Source: Bombyx mori (taxonomy: Eukaryota > Arthropoda > Insecta > Lepidoptera > Bombycidae). From it: a DNA stretch of 64,000 nucleotides. The position numbers and the translations under genes were made by a program. Shown piece after piece: positions 11,792-24,310 of the stretch. The notes beneath the pieces are model-generated. The model searched no databases. It was not told the origin of the DNA and saw nothing but the letters and a program-made list of their open reading frames with translations. Positions within the stretch are counted from its first letter, which is position 1, and each line of letters starts with the position of its first letter. The stretch lies in NCBI RefSeq assembly GCF_030269925.1, contig NC_085133.1, positions 5,476,001 to 5,540,000 of the forward strand, given 5' to 3'.

Positions 11792-12837
11792 AATCTATAA
11801 TTGACATAAATTTTTTAAGATATTAGAGTTTTTCTTTCATACCTATATTAATCACCGCACAAAGGCTCTTGATTTACATGCCTCCCATTGTCAATGGAAA
11901 GTTTAACACAGTATTTATTTTAACTGGTCAAAGTCTCAAAGCCTAGGACATTGGTTCCTTCTGTCTATTTGTGAAGAAATTCTATCTCTACTGTATATTT
12001 AATAGCCAAAATTATTGTAAGCTCTAACATTTGAAAAATGACCTGCTGTTTGCTTCTTTTATAATCTGCATCAATTGAGGTTTGTATACGAGTGCGTGGG
12101 TGCAGGTTTTTGTCAGCTTATTAATATTCTGAATCGTTAAAGCCTTGAAACTATATAAACTAAATAAGAGTGATTTTTTCATGTACCAAAAAAAACTAGA
12201 GTAGGTTAAGACTAGTTACAAAAATTTTATTGTTATGAGACTTGTTTTAATTGCTTTTTACTTGTTACGGCCAATCCACATTTCATTATTGCTCATTATC
12301 AGCTCGTCACACACTTCAATTATCAATTTCTTTTATAATTGAAATTCAATCCTTTTTGACTTTGCCAAAATCCAGTTTTATAGTCTGTGGTTTTGGTTGT
12401 GCCCAGATGTCTTTTGGTGTGGTTTGTACTCTTGTTTGTTCTTTTATAGGCTTCGTGATTGCACAAGGTCACATAAATTTTAATTATTATTATTTTACAA
12501 AGTAATCAACTGTTGAATTACTTACCTAAAACAGGACAAACAATATATGAGGCCTATCAAATCAAAGGCAGCTAAATGCCTTAATGTCGTAAAATGGATT
12601 TACAATGGCGTTATCTTGTTTAGTTAGTTGGACACGCCTTAGTGTTTTCATGTTATAACAAATGCAGCTAAATCTCTAACAAATTCAGTTCCAAAATTTT
12701 ATTATTACTCTGTACTAAGTAATAATAAACGAAGTTTTATCATTTAAAATTCAGATTATTAGTAATATTCTCATTCTTTATAAATGTGCTGTAAAATAAA
12801 GAATATCGTAGCTATCCGAACAAAGTTATTTCAGCTT
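11792..12837. other. intergenic, nothing recognised
   Basis: AT-rich. A short open frame at 12251-12505 has no recognisable motif and is not called. Confidence 0.4.
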
Positions 12838-12930
12838 CTCAAACCGGGAGTGTTGCTAACACTGGCCCTAGCAAGAGCAGTACTTCGATGGATCGGGAGG
12901 ATCCGTAATGACGTGTTTAGGGCCCATTTT
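12838..12930 (-). mobile_element. LINE B fragment with internal deletion
   Basis: CTCAAACCGGGAGTGTTGC and CTAGCAAGAGCAGTACTTC are joined directly to GGATCGGGAGGATCCGTAA, which lies about 200 bp further along in longer copies. Confidence 0.7.
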
Positions 12931-13039
12931 TGTAGTTTACCTGAATATTTGACAGACTTGGATTTAGCTGCCTTTGATTTTATAGGCATCATACATATAT
13001 AACAAAAATGATTGTTAGAAGGTTAGTAAGGACAAACAA

Positions 13040-16000
13040 CTTATAGTCTAATGTTATTCTGGTGAACATATTCGCATAAAATATTTAGATAAGGTGTATG
13101 TACAAGGCTCAACAAAGATTTGAAATTTGTCGGTCTGGGGATAGTGTCCGGTAGCACTTCGTAAAGGGAAGGTCTTCTAGGGCAGTTAAAGAAAATGTGT
13201 TCTGCTGATCCCTCGTCGAGCCCACATTCACAGAGGGAACTATCCTTGACCCTTATTTTAGCTAGGTGAACCGGGGCACAAGCATGACCTAGTCTTAACC
13301 TACATATTGTGGACGTGACTCTCTTGTTGGCTTTCCTATATTTAAAAAACCAAGGCCGAACGAGCAACGAGTCTTGAACATCCGCGTAATGTTTACCTCT
13401 AATGCGTTCGAAAGGTTCCACGCTTCATTTCAGCACGATATGAGATCGGCCTTAGCTAGAGACGTTAGATCTTGTGCATAGGTTGGGTAATGAGTATCAC
13501 TACCTATTGTCGTGGCATCCTTAGTACACTGATCAGCACCCTCATTACCCACTATACCGCTATGTCCCGGGATCCAAGTTAGGGTGACTTTTATGCCAGA
13601 CACGTGACACCGAAAAAGAATTTCTTTGATTTTCAGAACAAAAGGGAATTTGACTTGGATCTGAGTTGGTTTGCAAGGATAGCCTGTAGGCAGCTTCTAG
13701 AGTCAGTGAATATCACCGTGTTGTGTAGCTTATGTGATTCTATATACATCAGGGCTTCAAGGATAGCTAGCGCCTCTTCTGTAAAAACCGAGGCTTGAGG
13801 GGAACACTTAAAGCTTAAAATGATTTAGTACTCCGGTATCCAGACAGCGAAGCCTACACAGCCGTCAGCTTTTATTTTTGATGAGTCAGTGAACATAGTA
13901 TGCCAACCATTTCACTTACTATTGACGACAGAGTTAAATTTGGCGTTTGCACCGGGGTCATCTTTGTTTATTCCGATATTTAGAACAATGTTCGGGCGGT
14001 ATAGAATTGCATTATAAGGTGTGAGGAATAAAGGATTTAACCTACATTGATAGACGGACAGGGGAGGCTGATAAACCTAACAAAACTGGTGAAGAGGCAT
14101 GGGTGGGACTTATGATTCCAGTAACTGTTGAAATAGATGTGTTCCGAAAGAGTATGTAACTTTTAAATAAGGGGGTGGTTGGAAAGCTGAAATTTTTGGC
14201 AAATGAATCTGTCCGATAAGTACTGTCTCCTTAAGTGCAAGGGGGGTTCTGCACATTCGACCTGAAGTACGTTGATGGGGGAAGACTTCATTGGTCCGAT
14301 TATGATACGTAGGCACTTTGATTGGATCATGTCCAAGGAGGTTCAGGCAGACTTATTGCAAGGTTCTAGAATGTGGGTGCCATAATCAAAATGGCTGCGC
14401 ATCAAGGCGTTATATAACAGCTTTTGTGTGTAGGGGTCTGATCCCCACCATACGCCTGACAGGGAGCGAAGGATATGGATGTTCTTTTCGCACTTTTTGA
14501 TGATGTGGTTAATGTGTTGGACACCAGTCATACGCGAGTCAAGAACGACTCCGAGAAATTTTACTGAGTTTCGCACTGGGAATATAATTCCATCAAATGA
14601 GACAATGACGTCGGGATTAGATCGCATGCGAGAAAATGTCACTACACTACTCTTCACAACTGAAAGGGATAGACCATGATTACCTAACCAGTCATGGAGA
14701 TAGTTAATAGCGGAGTTGAAGCGAGCAGAGGCATCCCCTAAGTCCCTGGCTGAGACGTATAGAGCCAAATCATTCGCATATTGTAGTACCTACGTTTCAG
14801 AATGAATTTACCGAAAGTTCTAGGTCGTAGGTATACAAGTTGTATAGTAGTGGGCTTAAAACTGATCCCTGAGGGAGGCCCTTCCATAGAAGTCTAGGAG
14901 GAAGTAAAGAATTTTGGGAAGAAATTAAAATGGCTCTAGATGAAAGTATATTAGATATGAAGTTAACCATCTTCTCTGGGATACTCAGCTGGAGCGTTTT
15001 TTGCCTGAGTACAGGAAGAAGGACATTATCGTATGCGGATGCAATGTCAAGAAAAACCTACGCTATCCATAGTGCTCAAGCCCTTCCTAAAGCCAAATCG
15101 ACTTGCAGGGAGGATGCCTCTACTCTCTACAAACCACTCCAATCTATTTTTAACAAGGTGTTTTAAAATTTTGCTCATGGTACATGATAGGGCGATGGGT
15201 CGGTAGTTACTTGACTCGTAGGTTTTGCTGGCTTGAGGATAGGGACGATTATTTGAGTTTTCCATTCATCTGGAGGGATTCCTAAAGAATAAATATTATT
15301 TAATATGTTTAGAAATATTAGTTTGCACTGGATAATGGGAAGGACATAAACTTCAACTGGGAGAGAAGTAAAAAAGCAGAAAATACGATTTGGAAGTTTT
15401 TGACCAGAGAAGGTTAAAACTACAGATTGGGTATGCTTTAATGACTGCACCGCAGTCAGCAGGAACTTCTACCGATTGGACCAGCTCCTCTACAGTCCAT
15501 TCTACTGGAACATCGCGCACAATTCCCATTCGTGTAACATTATAAGATGGGATGTTTGCTTCAAATTTAGCCGGCTGAAATACTGAGTGTTCTAGAAAAG
15601 CATTAGCCGCAGCAGCGGATTTAAATTTCACTGAAACCCTGTTGCGGCCAATGCGTTTCACACCATCCTGGATTACATTTTTATGCTGTTTCTAAATAGA
15701 AAGTGTCCAAATTTGATGGGTTTCAAGGTGGGACCAGCAAACACATCTGTTGCCGTCTTACTAACGTGGACTAGAAAAGGGGCAATGTCATCTTCAGAGT
15801 ATCGGGTCTTACGTTCAACAAAATCGGGATGTGGGTACGTAGACTGAATCGACGGTGAAGTTTGTGAAAGATTGGTAATCGTTTTTTTAGAGGGATTGCT
15901 TTCCTCAGACTGTGGTGGTCGTTTTCTGGAATTGGGTGGATCAATATCCATCTGAGAAGAAAAGTTTTGCGAGTGGGGCGCACGTGATCCTTTATAACCT

Positions 16001-16060
16001 CCCCCGGGATCGTGCGGGTCATCCATGATTCTTACCTTTTAATAATAGAACAAACACAAT
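13040..16060 (-). mobile_element. I-clade LINE, internally deleted
   Basis: Minus-strand pieces in the right order. An ORF1-like N-terminus at 16026-15673 (MDDPHDPGGGYK...). A gag-like RNA-binding segment at 15661-15430 (GRNRVSVKFKSAAAANAF). Reverse transcriptase fingers near 15250 (ESSNYRPIALSCTMSKIL). RT thumb at 14768-14343 (SLSVVKSSVVTFSRM, KFLGVVLDSRMTGV). RNase H near 13790-13530 (ALAILEAL, FTDSRSCLQAIL, WIPGHSGIVGNEGADQ). A C-terminal Cys-His region at 13421-13041 (SLCECGLDEGSAEHIFFNC). The endonuclease domain is missing: ORF1 passes almost straight into the RT. An RNase H plus CCHC end is typical of I-clade elements. Several frame breaks; presumably dead. Confidence 0.85.
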
Positions 16061-16631
16061 ATATTTACACTCACGGCACAACAGATATATACCAACACGA
16101 ATCAGTAGCGCAAGTCAATAGCAATTTAAACGAATATTTTCAATTAAAACACCGGGAAACTTCGAAGACACTTGTGTTCACACTAAACGTCACCTGAAGC
16201 GACACACTTCAAGGTTCTCTTCTAAAAGATCACTGCTGTGCAATTTACAAGCGTTGGCTTAATTTATCTTCCGTCACAGAGCGTCATCAACAATCGTTAT
16301 TTTGAAACAAGATAATTCAATTATAGATTATCATACCCGGGTAACTATTTTAAAAATAAATGACACAATTTTCCAATTTGTCTCAAAATTAGGCTAGACT
16401 AATATTGGTTGAGTATTATCAGACAGAATAGCACTAAGAGATATACTGTACAAAAAGGAATTTAAGGACCCCATCTGGCAGCGGACAGCAACAATATCTA
16501 ACTGTTATGCCACCAAACTGCAACTACTAATCCAAGTTCACTGGTGGTAAAGAAAATTTTGAGCCCAGGGAAGTTTGATAAGGATCTGAAGTTGGATAGG
16601 TAACATTTTCATATTTTAACCTGTTTTGTTA

Positions 16632-17055
16632 TTACTTAGATTGGTGGACGAGCTCACGGCCCACCGGGTGTTAAATGGTTACCGGATATCTTGAGATAAG
16701 AATTATAAGGTATCAGTTTTTACAGTACAACGGCTGTCCCACTCTTCAAACTGGAACGCATTTCTGCTTCACGGCAAAAATTGGCAGAGTGGTACCTACC
16801 CGTGCAGACTCATAAGACGTCCGACCACCAGTCATTACGCAAATTATAATTTTAAAGGTTTGTTTTTTATTACACGATGTTATTCCTTCACCGTGGTAGT
16901 CAATCCGGATTTTAATAGAAAAAATTATCCCTGCCTACGGAATTCGAACATCGTCGCATCGCTTGATACGAATTACGAATGGACCCCAGATTATTATGTA
17001 AGTTACTACGTGAATGGACCGGTCGTCTTATCTTTTAGGCCGAGACGACTTTGGC
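16632..17055 (-). mobile_element. SINE A copy, nearly full length
   Basis: Tail GGTGGACGAGCTCACGGC at the left, tRNA-like head with GAATTCGAACATCGTCGC and a GGCCGAGACGACT end at the right. The head holds an extra stretch of about 40 bp (near 16965-17020) that looks like an internal partial duplication of TACGAAT...GGACC. Confidence 0.8.
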
Positions 17056-17370
17056 TCACGTCTACGATTGACATGACAACAATGTTGTCTATAGGCTCAG
17101 CGACCTTTTCATACGTGTGGACTGTGAGATCGTCTGCAAAAAAAGCAGCGGTAGAAGAAATTTTAAAAGGGAATTTAAACACATTAAGTACCTATATCAC
17201 TCAGACGAAAGAAATAAAGATAACACAATTCTAAAATCCTTTGTTTAATGAAGATTTAATGCACCGCGCGACGTCTGTAGGTAAACTGATATCATTTATA
17301 AATAATGCTTGATCAATTACATCACGATATAGATAGAAGATAGAATTCACCATTAGATGGGCAGCAAGAC

Positions 17371-17850
17371 GTGAGTTTTCAAACAGATATGGCGCCTGTA
17401 TTCAGCCCTTTGTCAATGAGTAGTATAACTCCACCCAGGCATACGTATAGGTATGGTTCTGGTCCAGCGGGGTATTCCGACAACAGCGGCATTGGATGGG
17501 GCGTCCTGACGGGCTGTCGTACCGTGATCGTCGACTATGGCCTCGACAACCCGAGAATCGGGCATCCTAGAGATGGCACCGCGAGTATGGTTATAGTGTT
17601 GACCGCGGGAACCCTCCTACTGACTTCTGACCTCGGACTGAGATCGAACGTCGGGTGATAGGCGAAGGGCAAGGGGACTCGTTTGATGGATAGGGCTCTA
17701 AAATATCCTAGGGCTCGCGGTCTGCACCCAATATCTGCAGATCGTCAAGTCTCATACACCCTGCGTGCCTCATAGAGGCAGACACCTCATATGAGGTACG
17801 ACCGCTCCCCGGGAGAAAAAAGGCACTACGTATCCTCTGCAGATCTATGT
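17371..17850 (+). mobile_element. LINE-derived fragment, R1-like
   Basis: GC-rich block in an AT-rich setting. Stretches such as ACCCAATATCTGCAGATCGT and CAAGTCTCATACACC resemble the end of the LINE fragment at about 8245-8280. The open frame at 17371-17658 has no motif I recognise. Confidence 0.4.
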
Positions 17851-18750
17851 CCATAAATTATAAGCTCAATGAATAACGACTTTGTAAACGGTTGATAGGA
17901 ATAAAATAATACAAAAATCGCTTTCATTACTGTACTACTATTGATATTAAAGATTTGTCTGATTGTTTGAGGTTATTATTGAAAGTAAAAGGCTGATTCT
18001 AAAACTGCTTTCACCAAAATATTGTTATAATTATGAATAGCATATGGACATTCAATATCATAGATTTTGTTTAATTCTCAATGCCTGCAAGACTTGTAGA
18101 GAGGTTCAAACGAAATGTTTTTTTTGAGGTGAATATACCTACCTTCCTTTTTTTTTAACGCTGGGGAATCCGTTTAAAGATACCTAGTGAATACTAAATA
18201 GTATTGAGAGTGTTTAAGTAAGTCTGTCTCAACCATAATAAAAATATATAAAACAGTAGTGTGGTTCGAGAAGAATCGCAAAGATAGAGACGAAACATGT
18301 CTACTAACTAAACTATGGTCGAATTTTAACCCGAACTTTTTATCTATTTATCCACGAACTTTTTTGCCCAACATTGGATGAAAGATTCCAGTCATCAATT
18401 TAAGCTTTTCAACTTCCAACTCTAGTACCTTATTTTTTTTGTTTCTATTCTTTAAGCACATGAAACCACGGGTACAACAAGTATTCAAATAAAATACTCT
18501 CACAAACTTTAACAACTTTCTCTCTTACGTGACGAAGATCCAAAGATAATATTAATGTTGAAACATGTTGTTGTGTCGTTGAATACCTAAGTATAGTGGA
18601 ACTTTTTTCTTGAAGTTGTCGTAGTCTAATGAATAGGACGGTGGGTGTCGAGTGATTCTGTGCTGGGCCTAAACCTTACGGGCATGTATGAATTTTCGTA
18701 ATCAAATGAACAACGACGTGTTCACAGATATTCACAATGTGTAGCCTTAA
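17851..18750. other. intergenic, nothing recognised
   Basis: AT-rich, without a convincing open frame or repeat family. Confidence 0.4.
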
Positions 18751-18752
18751 CA

Positions 18753-18812
18753 ATTAAGCAATAAGCATTGCTTATAAGCAATAAGCGCGAAGCAATAAGC
18801 ATTGCTTCGCTG
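18753..18812. repeat. hairpin-forming AAGCAATAAGC repeats
   Basis: Alternating direct and inverted copies of AAGCAATAAG and GCATTGCTT over 60 bp, ending at a LINE B piece. Confidence 0.7.
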
Positions 18813-18885
18813 AATCTACTACCGACCGGATCGGAATCGCGACCCATTGAGAAGATCCGGCGAGAAACTCAGTGGGTACCTAACA
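18800..18885 (-). mobile_element. LINE B fragment
   Basis: TCGCTGAATCTACTACCGAC followed by GAGAAGATCCGGCGAGAAAC, the conserved antisense 3' core of LINE B. Confidence 0.7.
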
Positions 18886-18936
18886 TCTGTCACCGCTTTT
18901 TTATTAACATACTTAACGTTGAAGGAAGTCCAGTTT

Positions 18937-19213
18937 AAATAAATAAATAAATAATAAATATTTCTTAACAGTCACGCCACGTTAACTGGTCCCGTGATAA
19001 GTTCGTAAAGAACTTGTGTTACAGGTACCAGATAACGGAAATAAATGTAAGATTTTTATACATACACATTATAAACATCATTTAATAAACATCCATAACC
19101 CTGGAAAAGACTATTATAATATTTATTATACAAATATCTTCCCTTGGCTGGATTCGAAGCCGCGACCTCTTTGTGTAGTGACCATGTCACTTACCACTGC
19201 ACCAGACGGCCGT
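18937..19213 (-). mobile_element. SINE C copy 1 (tRNA-headed)
   Basis: On the minus strand the head reads ACGGCCGTCTGGTGCAGTGG, then a B-box-like stretch (GGCTTCGAATCC here, GGGTTCGAATCC in copy 2), a body and an AATAAATAAATA-type tail. Same layout as 28427-28699 and 39672-39938; this copy has point changes in the B box. Confidence 0.85.
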
Positions 19214-19367
19214 TTCTGTTCATTAATTTTATTTATTAATAGTCCAGGACTAAAACAAGCGGATACTGGATTTAGAAAGCTCCGTTTGACTCGCAACCTA
19301 CTTTGTGTAATATTTTACACCAATTCGATTTATTTTATCACCCCCACTGAGTTTTAATATCTCAGGA

Positions 19368-19622
19368 TTTTTTTTGTTATTTCTTAGATAGGCGGACGAG
19401 CTCACAGCCATGTTAAGTGGTTACTGGAGCCCATAGACATCTAACGTAAAGCCCCACCCACCTTGAGATATAAGTTCTAAGGTCTCAGTATGCCGGATGC
19501 CCCACCCTTCAAAGCGAAACGCATTACTGCTTCACAGAAGAAACAGGCAGGGTGGTGGTACCTACCCGTGCGGACTCACAAGAGGTCCTACCACCAGTTA
19601 TCACGCAAATTATAACTTTATT
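19368..19622 (-). mobile_element. SINE A copy, head truncated
   Basis: Contains GGCGGACGAGCTCACAGCC, CACCCACCTTGAGATATAAG and GTACCTACCCGTGCGGACTC, ending in ACGCAAATTATAACTTT. Confidence 0.85.
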
Positions 19623-20002
19623 TAATAAAAATTTGCGCGGAAATAAGAAAGCGCAATGAATATTTCGCGAGAACGTTCTATATCAAAATACACTATGCCT
19701 GACATATGCCTACCAAATAATAAGCACCTATTTCAATAAATATTTAATCGTCGAATTCAATGAACTAAGAAAACCCATCGAACATTTCAATGTTAAAACT
19801 CAGTTGTTAACCTCGTAACGATTGAAACTGCTATTTTCCTCGTTAAATCGGCTTAAAATATTAATGCATGCAATAGCTTGCAGGATGATTTAATTGTTTT
19901 AACCTTTGAAAGTGACATATTGGGCCCACGTTACCTATGCTTAGATCGTTTGCGTTTTTATAAACTGCTTGTATTCTATGGTAATAAAATGGATTTATTT
20001 TT

Positions 20003-20334
20003 GGAACGAAGTTCCTTATCGCGCGTTGTGAAAGGGGGCTAGACGGAAAAAATTCTTACGAAAAGTTGTCACGACACTTTTTAGATCCGTCATTCTGACC
20101 AATCAACGTGTAGGCGCTTATCGCGTGACATTGCTCGTATCCGATTGGTCCGCGTAATGAGTACAGTTTCTCGAGATAGCGTTTCAACAATAGTAATTTA
20201 GTTCATAGTATTGTGTTTTTCTTCTTCATAATGCCGTAATTTATTATTATAACTTTAAAAAAATATTACAATTCCTTCACTAATTAATCGAAAGGAACTT
20301 CGTTCCATCCGGGTGTCCCTTGACACCTCTGAAG
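20003..20334 (+). repeat. 332-bp repeat, copy 1
   Basis: Begins GGAACGAAGTTCC and carries GGAACTTCGTTCC near the other end, then GGGTGTCCCTTGACACCTCT. The inverted copy at 29881-30212 has the same length and is almost identical. Holds two ATTGG/CCAAT boxes. Confidence 0.85.
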
Positions 20335-20585
20335 TTTTTTTTTTATTGCTGAGATGGGTGGAGGAGCTCACAGCCCACCTAGTGTAAAGTGGTTACTGGA
20401 ACCCATAGACATCTACAACATCAGTGCGCCATCCACCTTAAGATATAAGTTCTAAAGTCTCAGTATGGTCACAACGGCTGCCCCACCCTTCAAATCGAAA
20501 CACATTACTGCTTCACGGCAGAAATAGGTGGGGTAGTGGTACCTACCCGTGCGAACTCACAAGAGGTCCTACCACCAGTGGTCTT
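20335..20585 (-). mobile_element. SINE A copy, head truncated
   Basis: T-run, then GATGGGTGGAGGAGCTCACA to GAGGTCCTACCACCAG. It abuts the 332-bp repeat directly. A separate 3' fragment in the plus direction lies at about 20750-20835 (TCTCAAGGTGGAGCGCGG, ACCAGGTGGGCCGTGAGC). Confidence 0.85.
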
Positions 20586-21440
20586 GCGAGTATGCCGGTG
20601 TTCAAATCTCACATGCAAGCAAGTATCCATTTTTCTGCTGAATTACGTACATATTTAACAAATGTTCACGAATGAATTCCACGGTGAATGAATAAAATCA
20701 TGTAAAAAATTAGACCGTAATGAGAATTAGTTAGATTGAGAATATAAACCAAGGTCTCAAGGTGGAGCGCGGCATTTATATCCATGAGCTCTGATAATTT
20801 AATACCAGGTGGGCCGTGAGCTGAGCTATAAAAAGAAACCTAATTTATGGAGAGAGAAGTCTTTGTCGTGCGAAAATGCAACGTGTTTGGGTACTTCTGA
20901 ATATGTAAAAAATGACTTAAGTGCTTTTTAAATCTTAAAGTAAAACTGACTGAATGTCTGGAAATTCACTTCTCCGTGCATTTCTTTGTACCGTTCAGTA
21001 AAATAAGGAACTCGTAAATCACTTGAATGACCAAACCAGAGATCTCCGTGAAATTTCTTGAAAACATATTTCATTGTATTTCACTATTGTGAACCAAAAG
21101 TAAAAAAGCGAAGTGAATTAAGTTTTCGAAAATCTTTGAGTTTCATTATTTTGGATTTCTTTATAATTCAACGGCTTATATTCAAAGTACCTATATCGTA
21201 AGCAAAGAGCTTGACATTTTAACACATCAAGATTTTTGAACGCTTTCATTGTAAATTTTCGAACATATAACAAATTGGAAATGTATTGATTTGAAAATAT
21301 AATATACACCCTCAACATTTATTTGAGACATCGTAATCCTGCTGTTAAAAACGAGAAGCTTGAATATAAGTCGATGTTGGCACTCTATCGATGATTTGCA
21401 AGTGAAGTAAATTGTCCCTTTTAATAAGGTGACACTACAA
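20586..21440. other. intergenic with SINE remnants
   Basis: About 20590-20715 resembles the SINE A head region (CGTACATATTTAACAAATG, GAATTCCACGGTGAATG). The rest is unassigned. Confidence 0.45.
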
Positions 21441-21448
21441 AACCGGTC

Positions 21449-22065
21449 ATGACCTATACAAGCGTAGTGTTCGCTCAGGCGGCCCGCACTAATTTGACAC
21501 CCCTTCAAATCATCCAATTCCGTTTTTGCTGGATAGCCGTCGGAAAATCGTGTTTCGTGAAAGACGTGGATCTCTACCATGGTATGGAGCTGGACTACAT
21601 CAGTAAGTATCTTCAGTCGGCATCAGTGCGCCGTTTCGAGAAAGCGGCGCATCACGAAAATCCTCTTGTCGAGGCCGCCGGTAACTACATACCTGATACT
21701 GTGGACCGAATGGTAAACAGTCGATGTCGCCTTAAACACGTCATTTCGGATCCTCTCGATCCCTTATCGGTGCTTTTAGGTACCTCAAGCACCGATCACT
21801 GTCTTCGCCGAACCCGTCCCTTGCGACAAAGTGCTCGGCGAGTAAATTAACCCACAGACACAGCCCACTGAGTTTCCCACCGGATCTTTTTAGTGGGTCG
21901 CATTTCCGATCCGCTGGTAGATTCTGCGAAGCACTGCTCTTACTAGGGTTCGTGTTAGCAACAACGTCAGGCTTGAGACCCGTGAGCTCATCTACTCGCT
22001 CGGTGACGCTGGCATAACCCTCTAAGGTTATCGTCGATTCGTCGTAGGGAAAAAAACCTATGTCC
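21449..22065 (+). mobile_element. LINE B 3' end with coding remnant (Jockey-like)
   Basis: The frame 21449-21850 ends a Jockey-type reverse transcriptase protein: TPLQIIQFRFCWIAVG, DLYHGMELDYISKYLQSAS, HHENPLVEAAGNYIPD and a stop. Then follows the 3' UTR that recurs across the window, ending in GTAGGGAAAAAAA. Confidence 0.85.
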
Positions 22066-22467
22066 AGCTGTGGAAGTTTGAGGGCTGAAAGATAGAAGAA
22101 GATTCTACATAGAAGCTTCAAAGTGAATCTCCCTTGTCTGGATGTACTTATGAACCCCTTAGTAATCTGTGACAATTGAATGCCACCAATAGCACGTCAT
22201 GCACCAATTATTCACAGAAGACTGAAGGCCACAGGACAATGTATGAAGGCACGACCGGAACGCAGTCAAAACCTGCGATTATCGACCACCTGATTGAATT
22301 CAATTCATTATTCCTTCAAACACATTTTTCATACAGATTCAAATAGACCGGACGTAACTGGTCTGGGAAGTAACTAGAGATAATTACGGGTAGCTGTGAC
22401 GTTTTAATTGCTACTGCCGTTTGGGATAATCGATCAATTTATTCTTAATTGTTTTTCGTCGTTTTCA

Positions 22468-22600
22468 CTCTTGTGGCGGTAGCCATCATACGATACATGC
22501 TTGAATCTCGCTTACGACATTATCATAATAAGCTTACCTATATACAAGTTCCGAACAACAACATTTGGACCGTCGGTCTACTGAGTAATATCATCCACTC
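22468..22600 (+). repeat. moderately repeated sequence, uninterrupted copy
   Basis: TTGTGGCGGTAGCCATCATA, GAATCTCGCTTACGACATT and GTTCCGAACAACAACATTTG also occur inverted at 51700-51730 and 52040-52160. There a LINE B piece interrupts the sequence; here the site is empty. Confidence 0.75.
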
Positions 22601-22837
22601 GGTGGAAGATCTTTCCCTTCGTCGTTTAAGCCTCCCACACTCTTAATGAATTACGTCTAAGACTAGAAGACTACATGATCGAAATTTATACATAAACTAT
22701 ACGGACTTCTTCGAGTTACTATTCCTTTGACATAATCAGTCATTTTAAAAATTATATCCAAAGGCACGTTGCGAGGTCTCGTGGTTATTAATCTCGCTTT
22801 TTTCTGCCGCTAACTTCGATCAATAATAGTAACCTCG

Positions 22838-22891
22838 AAGGCCGCTAAGCATGTAGGTACAACTAAGGCCGCTAAGCATGTAGGTACAACC
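22838..22891. repeat. 27-bp tandem duplication
   Basis: Two perfect units beginning AAGGCCGCTAAGCATGTAGG, followed by TACAAC and T or C. Confidence 0.9.
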
Positions 22892-24190
22892 CTAATCAAA
22901 AAATTACAAAACGATTTTGGATTTAAATTAAGGTGAATCTAATTAAATACAAAGACTTTACATTTACAGAACCTAAATACTGTGACACAAAAGCAAAAAT
23001 AAATTGACTTTATATACTATTTGTAAATTAATTATGTATATTTTTGAGTTATTGGTATTTGCGAGAAAGAGTTACTTAGACTACTAGTTTTAACATTGCT
23101 TTAGCACAATTTCTTTTAACGATGTAACTAGCTAACAAATAGAGACTTAGTTGATATAATATGTCTATGTAGGGCCCAACCTACCTTGGTTTGTTACAAC
23201 GACTGTTCTATTTGCGCAATGGTAATGTTATTAAGCGACCATAAAATTTGGAATGTGGGTTAAGTTATGTCCTTGATGAGGCGAACGCTTCCTACATTAT
23301 TAGTCTGTTTTGTTTACAGTATAAGATTACAATTAACATTAAAAGAGGTTTTAGTTGTTAAGGAATATTTTTTTTTTTTTTGTAACGACTAAAGAAATTT
23401 TATACCTGTTTTATTTGTATAGTTTCAAAACTATGATCCGGCTTATTAACTGGATGTACTGAAAATTTAAATTATCTTATTTTTTATTATCTTCGTGAAG
23501 GATTACGGGCAACATATTGGGTCAAAGTAATAAATTGTAGTCTGACCTTAACAGGTATGCAAATTTTAAAGTTAATAGTTTTTAATTTAGTTGGAATTAC
23601 GTTGAAAGAAAACCGATATTGTATGTGAGTATTTTCAAAAGTGCCTTAACAACAGAAAGAGATATCGTCCCTGCAAGAGTATTCCTTTAGATGCAATACT
23701 TAAAAAAAGATAGCAACGATTGCACGTGAATGCTAACTCTTGAAGCTTAAATCTTAAATAAATAAAAAAGTTAAATAATCTTCTCTGATCAAAGTACTGC
23801 GAACAGAAGTTATACGGGGAAATAGTCGCCCAGGATATACTAATTATATATGTATAGTAATCGGCACAAGTCGTGAGCTCTGCCTTGACATGCGCAGAAG
23901 GGCATTTTTGGGTCTGTTTGGAGGTAAGACCGAAGGTGGCGTCGGCCATATCAATTACATGATTGAATCTTCACGCGTCGCGTCACTTGTCGTCAGTTGT
24001 AATTGGTCCCTGTGTTGTGCACGCGCATCAATGCAGCAAACTACACTTTCGTCCAATTTTATTAATTTAAATATTAAGTCTATTATCTATGTTTATTAAC
24101 CACATATTTTTTATCATCAAGCAAATCAAATAAAATTTTTTTTTTTTTTATTTGATTTGATTTGGTTTGAAAGGATAACTTAAGGAATTG
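22892..24190. other. intergenic, nothing recognised
   Basis: AT-rich. The short open frames near 23635-24099 lack motifs and are not called. Confidence 0.4.
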
Positions 24191-24194
24191 TTTA

Positions 24195-24310
24195 TAAGAC
24201 CCAGCCCACTGAGTTTCTCGCCGAATCTTCTCAGTGGGTCTCGTTCCGATCCGGTGGTAGATTCTGCGTAGCACGGCTCTTGCTAGGGTTCGTGTTAGCA
24301 ACACTCTCGA
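24195..24310 (+). mobile_element. LINE B fragment
   Basis: CAGCCCACTGAGTTTCTCGC to CTAGGGTTCGTGTTAGCAAC, cut off before the normal tail. Confidence 0.75.

Noticed and set aside
12251..12505. 84-codon open frame with hydrophobic stretches
   Set aside because: No family resemblance and no splice structure; probably chance.
22838..22891. Possible CRISPR-like repeat
   Set aside because: Only two units without spacers, in a eukaryotic genome.
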